A DNA stretch of 64,000 nucleotides from positions 13,749 through 77,748 of the forward strand of contig NZ_DASVSF010000065.1 in the NCBI RefSeq assembly GCF_036388275.1. Direction: 5' to 3'. The notes below the pieces were generated by a model, which did no database searches, had not been told where the DNA came from, and was given only the letters and a program-made list of their open reading frames with translations. Positions 56,450 through 64,000 of this stretch are shown one piece after another; position 1 is the first letter of the stretch, and every line of letters starts with the position of its first letter. Source of the DNA: Longimicrobium sp. (GTDB lineage Bacteria; Gemmatimonadota; Gemmatimonadetes; Longimicrobiales; Longimicrobiaceae). Position numbers and translations under genes: made by a program.

Positions 56450-56502
56450 GGGTCCCTTGGAGGGACCCTGCCATGCTTACTACGCCTTTTTTGAATTGTC
56501 AA
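56450..56502 (-). promoter_or_regulatory. Candidate promoter and palindromic operator
   Basis: On the minus strand TTGACA lies at 56502-56497, with a weak TAAGCA 17 nt further (56479-56474). Just downstream is a 7-bp palindrome, GGGTCCC (56450-56456) with GGGACCC (56462-56468). Together these could be promoter and operator or leader hairpin of the giant-protein operon. The -10 box is poor, so this is tentative. Confidence 0.3.
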
Positions 56503-56676
56503 GGAAAACGTGTCGGTGGAGTGAGCCGGGGCACCCGGGCACGAGCAGCAGCGGCGGCTCGTCAGTAGCCGAAATATTCTGCAAATCCTCGCACGGGCGC
56601 GGATTTGTTCGGCGTACCGTAGCCGAGTTCTTCATTCTCACACGACCGGCGACCCGTGTCGTCCCGCCTCGTTGCG

Positions 56677-56710
56677 AAGACGCCGCCACTCGGGAGAGCG
56701 GCGGCGTCTT
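56677..56710. terminator. GCCGCC hairpin, copy 3
   Basis: AAGACGCCGCC (56677-56687) pairs with GGCGGCGTCTT (56700-56710). It lies 72 nt downstream of the phhA stop and marks the right border of the giant-protein cluster. No T-run on the phhA strand. Confidence 0.55.
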
Positions 56711-56781
56711 GCGTTGCAGCTGGGGTGCGGGGGCCAGGCGGGGTCCGTGTGGCTCAGGCCGAGCCGAATCTCGATCCGGCG

Positions 56782-57513
56782 TCAGTGGACGAGGCGCTTC
56801 GCCTGCTCCACCGCCTCGAAGAGCTGATCGAAGGATTCCGTTACGAACAGCACGTCCTGAAAGCGGTCGATCTCGAAGTGCTGCTCCATCACCGCCTCCA
56901 GCGAGAACGGCCGCCGGTCGCAGTTGGGTCCCAGCGCGTTGGCCGCCTCGCCGTGCGACGAGATGAGGCCGCTGCCGTACACCTTTACCTCGCCATCCTC
57001 GCGCACCAGCCCGAACTCCACCGTAAACCAGAAGAGCCGCGCCATCTGGCGCACGCCCTCTTCCGACCGGGCGCGCGCCGCCACCTCGCCGAATTCCTGG
57101 AGGAAGTTGGCGAAGACCGGGTCTGCGTGCAGCGGGACGTGGCCAAAGACGTCGTGGAAGATGTCGGGCTCCGGAAGGTAGTCCAGCTGGTCGCGGGGAC
57201 GCACGGACACGGTGGTCGGGAAGCGGCGTTCGGCCAGCTGCTCGAAGAAGCTGCGGGCGGGAATGAAGCCCACCACGGGGACCGCCGCCCACCCGGTGAG
57301 CGCCGCCAAACGGCGGTTCACGTCGTCGAGATCGGGGACGGATTCTGCCTGCAGCCCGATCGCGGCCGCGCCCTCCAGGAAGACGCGGCTCCCCGTCCGC
57401 TGGAGGTCGCGCATCCGCCGCGCGTACAGCAACTCCCATACGGCGTGGTTCTCCGGGGTGTAGAGGTGCCAGTTCTGTTCCGTGAAGATCGATGGTTCGG
57501 CGCTGGCCAGCAT
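56782..57513 (-). CDS. phhA: Phenylalanine 4-monooxygenase
   Basis: A 243-aa monomeric-type aromatic amino acid hydroxylase. The iron ligands are visible: His120 and His125 in HDVFGH and Glu166 in FWFTVEFGLV. Other family stretches: WAAVPVVGFIPARSFFEQLA, PEPDIFHDVF, and YGSGLISSHGE. It converts phenylalanine to tyrosine using tetrahydropterin and O2. ATG 57513 is chosen for its GAGGAGAAG ribosome-binding site; the frame to 57594 is not family-like. It lies on the same strand as, and about 610 nt downstream of, the NRPS gene, separated by the detached glmS tract and a strong hairpin, so it is probably transcribed separately. Confidence 0.93.
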   Translation of the reverse strand: MLASAEPSIFTEQNWHLYTPENHAVWELLYARRMRDLQRTGSRVFLEGAAAIGLQAESVPDLDDVNRRLAALTGWAAVPVVGFIPARSFFEQLAERRFPTTVSVRPRDQLDYLPEPDIFHDVFGHVPLHADPVFANFLQEFGEVAARARSEEGVRQMARLFWFTVEFGLVREDGEVKVYGSGLISSHGEAANALGPNCDRRPFSLEAVMEQHFEIDRFQDVLFVTESFDQLFEAVEQAKRLVH

Positions 57514-57816
57514 GCTCTTCTCCTCTGTGAACGGAAGGCGGTCGCCTGCGTCGGGGGCCGTGGGCGCGGCAACGCAGGAGGCGTCCGGTGGCACATCATT
57601 TCAGACTGGATTTTGGAGAGTAACCACGTTCGTGGAGAACGCGCAAGTCCCTCACCTTCATTGTCGCCTGGGACGCGCTTAACGGCAGGATCGGCCGATC
57701 AAGGGGCCCGGCCCCCGCTCACGGACAGCGTACTGCCCGCCACCGGGCGGACGCAGCAGGAACGCTGGTTTTCGAGGGGGCGCATTTTCAGACAGGACGG
57801 TGCGTTCTCATTCGGC
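57514..57816. other. Intergenic region upstream of phhA
   Basis: About 300 nt with no gene I can support. It should hold the phhA promoter on the minus strand. I see no riboswitch. Confidence 0.5.
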
Positions 57817-57993
57817 CAGGCCGACGACGAGCGGGACACGGTGATGGACCACGTGATCCGCATCTCGCGCACGCACGACGCGCTGACGCCCCTGCTGGGC
57901 AGCGTGCCGCTGCAGCTGCTGGCGTACCCCATCGCCGTGCTTCGCGGCACGAACCCCGATCAGCCGCGGAACCTGGCGAAGCCGGTTACGGTG
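57817..57993 (+). pseudogene. Second detached glmS 3' tract
   Basis: Matches roughly 15538-15714 of glmS: HVIRISRTHDALTPLLGSVP, LQLLAYPIAVLRGTNPDQPR and NLAKPVTVE can be read. More diverged than the 18897 copy: Ser-Val became Pro-Val in the conserved C-terminus and the stop codon position reads GGG. Its 5' limit is approximate. It shares LAYPIAV with the other detached tract rather than LAYHIAV of the intact gene. Same orientation as glmS. A hairpin follows 44 nt downstream. Confidence 0.8.
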
Positions 57994-58036
57994 GAAGGGC
58001 GGCATTGGACCGACCCGGGATTGTTGGCCCGAACGA

Positions 58037-58068
58037 AGGCGCCGCCGCTCAGGAGAGCGGCGGCGCCT
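58037..58068. terminator. GCCGCC hairpin, copy 4
   Basis: A perfect 14-bp stem, AGGCGCCGCCGCTC (58037-58050) with GAGCGGCGGCGCCT (58055-58068), closed by AGGA. It stands 60 nt downstream of the NRPS stop codon and is a probable terminator for that gene even without a long T-run. Confidence 0.7.
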
Positions 58069-58127
58069 CATCGTGCGGGATCCCTTGTCCTGCCAGCTGA
58101 TTGGTGAGGCGCTGGCCCCGCCGAGCC

Positions 58128-61100
58128 TCAGCCCCCGCCCGCGGCGGACGCATGGACCGCGCGAGAGATCGCCGCCCCCAGCAGCTCCACGTTCCCCTTC
58201 GCCCACATCGTGTTGTGGTCACCCGGAACGCGCACCAGCTGGAACGGACGTCCCCCCGGCAGGTCGTGCCAGCCGCGGCGGGGGTCGCCCGACGCCTGGG
58301 CGGCGTCGGTGCTGAAGATGTGGACGGAAGCCGGGAGCGGCCCGGGGACGATCTCCTCATAGCTGCGCTCGAGGAGGTCGAGCCGGAGAGCCACCTGCTC
58401 GGCCCGCTCCACGGTGACCGATTCGGGAAGGAGCGCCCGCGCCTTGCACTCGGCGATGAAGCCCGCCATGTCCAGTCCCTCGCCATCCGCCCTGAGCGCC
58501 ATGAGCGCCTCGGGCGTCGGCCGCATCTCGCCGGTGGCCCAGGACAGCACCCCCAGCACCCTGTGCTGCCGCATCGTCGGTGAGTCCGGCACCGGCATGG
58601 GGCCCGGGTAGATGGTGTCCAGCAGCCCCACGAACTCCACCGCCTGTCCCGCTCCGACCAGCCGTTCCGCCGCGGCGTAGGCATAGGCTCCGCCCGCGGA
58701 CCACCCCGCCACGCGATACGGCCCCTCCGGCTGCACCTCCGTGATCATCCGCACCAGCCGGGTCACCAGGTCGTCCAGGGAGTCGAGCTCGTCCGTGTCG
58801 TTGAGCGGCCCCGGCAGGGCGTAGACGGGGATCTCCGGGTCCAGGTGCGGGCGAAGGATCTGCCCGTAGAAGACGAACCCCATTACGTCGTGGATCAGGA
58901 ACAGGGGGGGCTCGGAGCCGGTCTCCCTGATCGGGATGGCGCGGGCGGTGCCGACCCACTCACCGGTCCGCTCCAGCCGCGCCGCGAGCTGGAAGAGCGT
59001 CGGGTACGTGAACACCTCGTCCACCGTCGCGGCGGGGTTCAGCGACTCGCGCACCCGGGCCACCATCCGGGCGGCGAGCAGGGAGTGGCCGCCCAGGTCG
59101 AAGAAGTGGTCGCGCCGGCCCACGCTCTCCACCCCCAGCACATCGGCCCAGATCTCGGCCAGCACGGCCTCCGCCATGGTGCGCGGCGGCTCGAGGCCAC
59201 GGCGCGCGAACGCCGCGCCTTCCGGCGCCGGGAGCGCCCGACGGTCCAGCTTGCCGTTGCTCGTGAGCGGAAGGGCCTCCAGCGGCACGTACGCGTCCGG
59301 CACCATGTACGCCGGCAGACGGCCGGCGAGGTGCGCCTTCAGCGCGTCGGCCGGGGCCTCGCCGACCACGTAGGCCACCAGCCGCTTCCTCCCCGGGGTG
59401 TCCTCCCGCGCCAGCACCACCCCCTGGCGCACCGCCGGGTGCTCGCGCAGCCGCGCCTCGATCTCGCCCAGCTCGATGCGGAAGCCGCGGATCTTCACCT
59501 GGAAGTCGTTGCGTCCCAGGAAGTCGAGAACGCCGTTTTCCTTCCATCGCGCCCGGTCGCCGCTGCGGTACAGCCGTGCGCCGGGGACGGCGGAGAACGG
59601 ATCGGGGACGAAGCGCTCGGCGGTGAGCGCGGGGCGGCCCAGGTAGCCGCGCGCGACACCGGCCCCGCCGATCAGCAGCTCGCCCGCGACGCCCGGCGGC
59701 TGCGGCTCGCCCAGCGCATCGCAGACGTACAGCCGCACGTTCCCCAGCGGCCGGCCGATCGGGTGCCCGGCGACCGCACCGTCCGCCGGCACTTCGTGCG
59801 CCGAGGCCAGGATCGCCGCCTCCGTGGGGCCGTAGAGAACGGAGGTCCGCGCGGCCGGGAAGGTGGCGGTCATCTCCGCCAGCAGGTCGGCGGGAACCTG
59901 GTCGCCGCCCACGAAGGTGGCGCGGAGGCGGGCCAGGCGCGGCGCCCGGCGCTCCACCTGCACGATCTCGCGCATCAGCGCGGGGACCGCGTGCAGGAGC
60001 GTGGCGTCCGTGACCTCGCTCAGGAACGCGCGGGGGTCCATCACCCGCTGGGGCATGACCAGGCGGGTCTCCGCGCCGGAAATGAGCGGGAGAAGGATCT
60101 CGAAGAGGGAGATGTCGAAGGCGCTCGACGCCAGCGCAGGCAGCACGTCGCCGGGGCCCACGCCGTACTCCGCGCGGCTGACGGCCAGCAGGCTGACCAG
60201 CGAGCCGTGGCGCACCAGCACGCCCTTGGGCCTTCCCGTGGACCCGGAGGTGTAGATGACGTATGCCAGGTGCTCCGGCCGCACCCCCACCTCGGCCCGG
60301 TCGGGATCCGACGCGGGATACGCATCCAGCGCCGCGAGGTCGCCCGTGTCGACGAGCGGCACCCCGGCGCCGGCGAAGCGGGCGACGAGCGGCCCCTCCG
60401 TCAGCAGCGCGGCGGGCGCGCTGTCGCCCAGCACGTACTGGAGGCGGTCCTCCGGATTCACGATGTCGAGCGGGACGTAGCCGCCGCCGGCCTTCAGCAC
60501 CGCCAGGAGCCCGACCACCGTTTCCAGCCCCCGCCTGACTCCCACCGCCACGCGCACCTCCGGCCCCACCCCGAGCGCGCGGAGGTGGTGCGCCACCCGG
60601 TTGGCCCGCGCGTTCAGCTCCGCGTAGGTGAGACGCGAGCCTTCGAACGACACCGCCACCGCGCCGGGCGTCCGCTTCACCTGGGCTTCGAAGAGCTCGT
60701 GGATGCACGCTTCGGCGGGGTACGCGGCATCGGTGGCGTTCCACTCCTCCACCACCGTGCGCCGCTCGGCCGGGGAGAGCAGCGCCAGGCGGTCCACCGG
60801 CTTCGCGTCGTCCGCGACCATCTCGTCCAGCACCCGCCGCAGGTAGCCCACGTGCCGCTCGACGGTGGCCCGGTCGAAGAGCGCGGTGGCGTACTCCACC
60901 GTCCCCCTGATCCGGCCGCCCTCGTCCCGGAGCGCCAGCGACAGGTCGAACTTCGCGCTCACGGGCAATGACGAGCCCCCGGAGCCCTCCGGGTCCAGCG
61001 GGCCCAGTGCCAGCCCCGGCAGCTCCAGGCGTTCCCCCGGCGCGTTCTGCCAGGCGAACATCACCTGGAAGAGCGGGGTGTGCGCCAGGCTGCGCGTGGG

Positions 61101-64000
61101 ATGAAGGTGCTCCACCACCTGTTCGAAGGGGATGTCCTGGTTGTGCTGGGCGCCCAGGGCGCGCTCCTTCACCCGCCCCAGCAGCTCCGCCACGCTGGGC
61201 GAGCCCGACAGGTCGATGCGCACCGCCAGGAGGTTGACGAAGAAGCCGACCAGGCCCTCGATCTCGCTCCGCCCGCGGTTGGCGGTGGGGCTGCCGACCA
61301 CGACCTCGTCCTGGCCCGACAGCCGGGCAAGCACGGCGGCCCACCCGGCCAGCAGCGTCATGAACAGCGTGGTGCCGTGCCGCTGCCCCAGCGTCCTGAG
61401 CGCCGTGGCCAGCGCCTCGTCGAGCTCCACGTCCACCGACGCGCCGGTGAAGTCCTGCTTTACCGGGCGCGCATGGCTCGTCGGCAGCTCCAGCAGCTCC
61501 GGCGCGCCGGCCAGCGTCTCGCGCCAGTACTCCGCCTGGCGCTGCAGGACCTCGCCCTCCACCACGCGGCGGTGCCACGCGGCGTAGTCGGCGTACTGCA
61601 CCGGCAGCGGCGGGAGCGGATCGGGCTCGCCGCGGATGAAGGCGGCGTACAGCGCGCCCAGCTCGCGGTGCAGCACGCCCATCGACCAGCCGTCGGAGAC
61701 GATGTGGTGCATCGTCAGCAGCAGCACGTGGTCGTCCGCCGCCATCCGCACCAGCCGCCCGCGGACCAGCGGGCCGTGCTCCAGGTCGAAGAGCGCGCTC
61801 ACCTCGTCCGAGACCAGGCGGCGCAGCTCGTCCTCCGCGTCGGGCGCGGCATGGAGATCGTGCTCCACGAGCCGCAACGCGCTCTCCTCGACCGGGGCGA
61901 TGCGCTGCACCGGCTCGCCGTCCACCGTGGGGAAGGAGGTGCGCAACACCTCGTGACGGGCGACGATGCGGTCCAGCGACCGCGCCAGCGCGCCGCGGTC
62001 CAGGTCGCCCCGCAGCCGCAGGCGCATGGGGATGTGGTAGGTGCTGCCCAGGTTTCCCATCTGCTCCAGGAACCACAGCCGCTGCTGCGCGAACGACAGC
62101 GGCGGCACCTGCGTGCGCTCGGTCGGCACCACGGGCGGCAGCACCGCCGCCCCCGCGCGGCGCATCTCCTCCACGCGCACAGCCAGCTCGGCGACGGTGG
62201 GGCCTTCGAAGAACGCCCGCAGCGGCAGCTCCACGCCGAACACCTCGCGCACCCGCGACACCACCCGCGTGGCCAGGAGCGAGTGCCCGCCCAGCCCGAA
62301 GAACTCGTCGTGCACCCCCAGCCGCTCCAGGCGCAGCACCTCGGCCCAGATCCCCGCCAGCACCTCCTCCACCGGCGTGCGCGGCGCGACGTACGTCTCC
62401 TCGTCCGGCCCGAACTCCGGCTCCGGCAGCGCCTTGCGGTCCAGCTTGCCGTTGGGGTTCACCGGGAGCGCGTCCATGTGGACGAACGCGGCCGGCACCA
62501 TGTACTCCGGCAGCCGCTCGGCCAGGTGCGCGCGCAGCACCGCCGCAGCCGCACCGTCGCCCGTGTAGTAGGCCACCAGCCGCGGGTCTCCGACCTCCCC
62601 GTCGCGAGCCACCACCACCACCTCGTGCACGGCCGCGTGCTCGGCCAGCCGCGCCTCGATCTCGCCCAGTTCGATGCGGAACCCGCGCACCTTCACCTGC
62701 GAGTCGCCGCGGCCCATGAACTCGATCGTTCCGTCCGGCAGCCACCGCCCCAGGTCGCCCGTGCGGTACAGCCGCGCGCCGGGCGTGGCGCCGAAGGGGT
62801 CGGGGAGATAGCGCTCGGCCGTCTGCCCGGGGAGCCCCCGGTACCCGCGCGTCACCCCGGCGCCGCCCAGGTACAGCTCCCCGGTCACCCCCACCGGCAC
62901 CGGCTCGCCGGCCGCGTCCAGCACGTAGATGGTGGCGTTGGCGATGGGGCGGCCCGGCGGCATGGAGCGGCTGGAGTAGCTCGACAGGTCCGCCCGCGCG
63001 AAGTGGTGGGCCGTGATCCCGGTCGCCTCCGTGGAACCGTACGGGTTCAGGAACACCGGACGGGGCTCCGGCACCCGTGCCAGCTGCCGCGGGTACAGCG
63101 GCTCCCCGCCGAACACCACGATCCGCAGCCCGCCGATCGCCCGCCCCCCGTCCGCCTCGACCAGCGCCTGGAACCCCGTCGGCGTCAGGTTCATCATGGT
63201 GATGCCGGACGCCACGATCTGCGCCGTGATCCTGCCCGGCTCAAACGGCTCGCGCGCAAGGTGCACCCGGCCACCCACGAACAGTGGGGCCAGCAGGTTG
63301 CGCTGCGTCAGGTGGAAGCTGAAGGAGGTGACGACCAGCACCGCGTCGCGCTCCGTGAGCCCGGTGGCGCCCAGGTACCAGTGCAGCAGGTTGGAAGCGC
63401 CCCCGTGCGTCATCATGACCCCCTTGGGCCGCCCCGTGGAGCCCGAGGTGTAGATGACGTACGTCAGGTGCTCCGGCGACAGCGCCGCACGCTCCGGGTT
63501 CGTGGCCGGATGGCCATCCCACCACGCCGCGTCCTCGTCCAGCGACAGCAGGGGCACGTCCAGCCCCTCCAGCCGCGGGGCCAGCGCCCCCTGCGTCACC
63601 ATGACCACCGGGGCGCTGTCCCGCACCATGTCGAGCAGCCGCTCCCGCGGATAGGCGGGGTCCAGCGGCAGGTACGCGCCCCCCGACTTCAGCACCCCCA
63701 GCACGGCCACCACCAGCTCGGGCTCGCGCTCCACGCAGATCCCCACGCGCACGTCGGGGCCCACGCCCAGGCTCCTCAGGTGGTGCGCCAGCCGGTTGGC
63801 CCGGGCGTTCAGCTCCGCGTACGTCAGCTCCCGGTCCTCGAAGACTACCGCCACCGCGTCGGGCGTGCGCCCGGCCTGCGCCTCGAACCGCTCGTGGATG
63901 TACGAGTCGGCGGGGTACGGCGTTTCCGTGCGGTTCCACTCCTCCACCACCAGGCGGCGCTCCTCGTCCGACACCAGCGTCAGCCGGTCCACCGGCCGGG
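58128..64000 (-). CDS. Nonribosomal peptide synthetase, 3' part (A-PCP-C-A-PCP-TE)
   Basis: At least 1957 codons, open at the right edge. Domains in order with rough positions: first adenylation domain 63920-62440 (YIYTSGSTG-type loop, NPYGSTEATG, YRTGDLGR); carrier domain with GGHSLLATR near 62290; condensation domain 62120-60800 with HHIVSDG near 61700; second adenylation domain 60740-59240 with FDISLFEIL and LYGPTEAAI; carrier domain with GGHSLLAAR near 59100; thioesterase 58900-58140 with nucleophile motif GWSAGG near 58700 and GDHNTMW near the end. The last module is complete with release domain, so this is the terminal synthetase of a pathway. The first adenylation domain has His (codon 63312-63314) where Asp normally binds the amino group. 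No epimerase, MbtH or tailoring gene in view. Confidence 0.95.
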   Translation of the reverse strand, partial: RPVDRLTLVSDEERRLVVEEWNRTETPYPADSYIHERFEAQAGRTPDAVAVVFEDRELTYAELNARANRLAHHLRSLGVGPDVRVGICVEREPELVVAVLGVLKSGGAYLPLDPAYPRERLLDMVRDSAPVVMVTQGALAPRLEGLDVPLLSLDEDAAWWDGHPATNPERAALSPEHLTYVIYTSGSTGRPKGVMMTHGGASNLLHWYLGATGLTERDAVLVVTSFSFHLTQRNLLAPLFVGGRVHLAREPFEPGRITAQIVASGITMMNLTPTGFQALVEADGGRAIGGLRIVVFGGEPLYPRQLARVPEPRPVFLNPYGSTEATGITAHHFARADLSSYSSRSMPPGRPIANATIYVLDAAGEPVPVGVTGELYLGGAGVTRGYRGLPGQTAERYLPDPFGATPGARLYRTGDLGRWLPDGTIEFMGRGDSQVKVRGFRIELGEIEARLAEHAAVHEVVVVARDGEVGDPRLVAYYTGDGAAAAVLRAHLAERLPEYMVPAAFVHMDALPVNPNGKLDRKALPEPEFGPDEETYVAPRTPVEEVLAGIWAEVLRLERLGVHDEFFGLGGHSLLATRVVSRVREVFGVELPLRAFFEGPTVAELAVRVEEMRRAGAAVLPPVVPTERTQVPPLSFAQQRLWFLEQMGNLGSTYHIPMRLRLRGDLDRGALARSLDRIVARHEVLRTSFPTVDGEPVQRIAPVEESALRLVEHDLHAAPDAEDELRRLVSDEVSALFDLEHGPLVRGRLVRMAADDHVLLLTMHHIVSDGWSMGVLHRELGALYAAFIRGEPDPLPPLPVQYADYAAWHRRVVEGEVLQRQAEYWRETLAGAPELLELPTSHARPVKQDFTGASVDVELDEALATALRTLGQRHGTTLFMTLLAGWAAVLARLSGQDEVVVGSPTANRGRSEIEGLVGFFVNLLAVRIDLSGSPSVAELLGRVKERALGAQHNQDIPFEQVVEHLHPTRSLAHTPLFQVMFAWQNAPGERLELPGLALGPLDPEGSGGSSLPVSAKFDLSLALRDEGGRIRGTVEYATALFDRATVERHVGYLRRVLDEMVADDAKPVDRLALLSPAERRTVVEEWNATDAAYPAEACIHELFEAQVKRTPGAVAVSFEGSRLTYAELNARANRVAHHLRALGVGPEVRVAVGVRRGLETVVGLLAVLKAGGGYVPLDIVNPEDRLQYVLGDSAPAALLTEGPLVARFAGAGVPLVDTGDLAALDAYPASDPDRAEVGVRPEHLAYVIYTSGSTGRPKGVLVRHGSLVSLLAVSRAEYGVGPGDVLPALASSAFDISLFEILLPLISGAETRLVMPQRVMDPRAFLSEVTDATLLHAVPALMREIVQVERRAPRLARLRATFVGGDQVPADLLAEMTATFPAARTSVLYGPTEAAILASAHEVPADGAVAGHPIGRPLGNVRLYVCDALGEPQPPGVAGELLIGGAGVARGYLGRPALTAERFVPDPFSAVPGARLYRSGDRARWKENGVLDFLGRNDFQVKIRGFRIELGEIEARLREHPAVRQGVVLAREDTPGRKRLVAYVVGEAPADALKAHLAGRLPAYMVPDAYVPLEALPLTSNGKLDRRALPAPEGAAFARRGLEPPRTMAEAVLAEIWADVLGVESVGRRDHFFDLGGHSLLAARMVARVRESLNPAATVDEVFTYPTLFQLAARLERTGEWVGTARAIPIRETGSEPPLFLIHDVMGFVFYGQILRPHLDPEIPVYALPGPLNDTDELDSLDDLVTRLVRMITEVQPEGPYRVAGWSAGGAYAYAAAERLVGAGQAVEFVGLLDTIYPGPMPVPDSPTMRQHRVLGVLSWATGEMRPTPEALMALRADGEGLDMAGFIAECKARALLPESVTVERAEQVALRLDLLERSYEEIVPGPLPASVHIFSTDAAQASGDPRRGWHDLPGGRPFQLVRVPGDHNTMWAKGNVELLGAAISRAVHASAAGGG

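Noticed and set aside
58845..60971. Plus-strand frame and second minus-strand frame (58960-62745) across the NRPS
   Set aside because: Both are out of frame with the adenylation, carrier, condensation and thioesterase motifs.

Overview
The window is high-GC DNA with Lrp/AsnC, LytTR and KdpDE-type regulation, many lipoproteins and outer-membrane proteins, a tRNA without encoded CCA, and several dispersed intergenic repeats. It suggests a diderm soil-type bacterium. My best guess is a Longimicrobium-like Gemmatimonadota member. That is inferred from gene style and not proven by a marker gene.

Layout. 1-1416: a partial gene and a PA0069-type radical SAM protein. 1500-6626: a two-gene anti-phage module (Ser/Thr kinase-SF1 helicase plus single-HKD PLD nuclease, matching Mokosh type I) bracketed by near-identical 56-nt direct repeats. 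6656-8628: small housekeeping genes and tRNA-Lys. 8629-9476: an intergenic nest of dispersed repeats. 9477-15714: a cystathionine gamma-synthase/lyase family enzyme, a divergent Lrp regulator with an EamA exporter, then glmM-glmS, the pair that makes glucosamine phosphates for the cell envelope. 16023-18892: a membrane LytTR regulator and a serine hydrolase.

18897-24701 is accessory DNA. It holds a 111-bp detached copy of the glmS 3' end, 20-nt tandem repeats, a hairpin, a four-gene operon (TPR protein, degenerate HNH protein, sigma-like and anti-sigma-like proteins), a tiny lipoprotein with a repeated GGATFGSGN motif, a second TPR paralogue and a DUF3800 remnant. 25096-38349 is a potassium-uptake locus: kup, kdpE, a KdpD C-half kinase, two lipoproteins, kdpF/A/B/C, an outer-membrane beta-barrel, a KdpD N-half protein and a histidine-kinase-like protein lacking the usual phospho-acceptor His. 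KdpD is therefore split over separate genes that flank the pump.

38690-56502 begins with the same tandem-repeat/hairpin unit. It then carries, all on the minus strand, one lipoprotein and five very large proteins (about 700-1565 aa) without Sec signals: one with DUF6603-like sequence, one with a YVTN-type beta-propeller, and the rest unrecognised. A roughly 150-aa domain is shared between two of them. This is the best candidate for an undescribed system. 56677-58068 holds another hairpin, phhA (phenylalanine hydroxylase), a second detached glmS 3' tract and a fourth hairpin. 58128-64000 is the 3' part of an NRPS gene (A-PCP-C-A-PCP-TE) running off the right edge.
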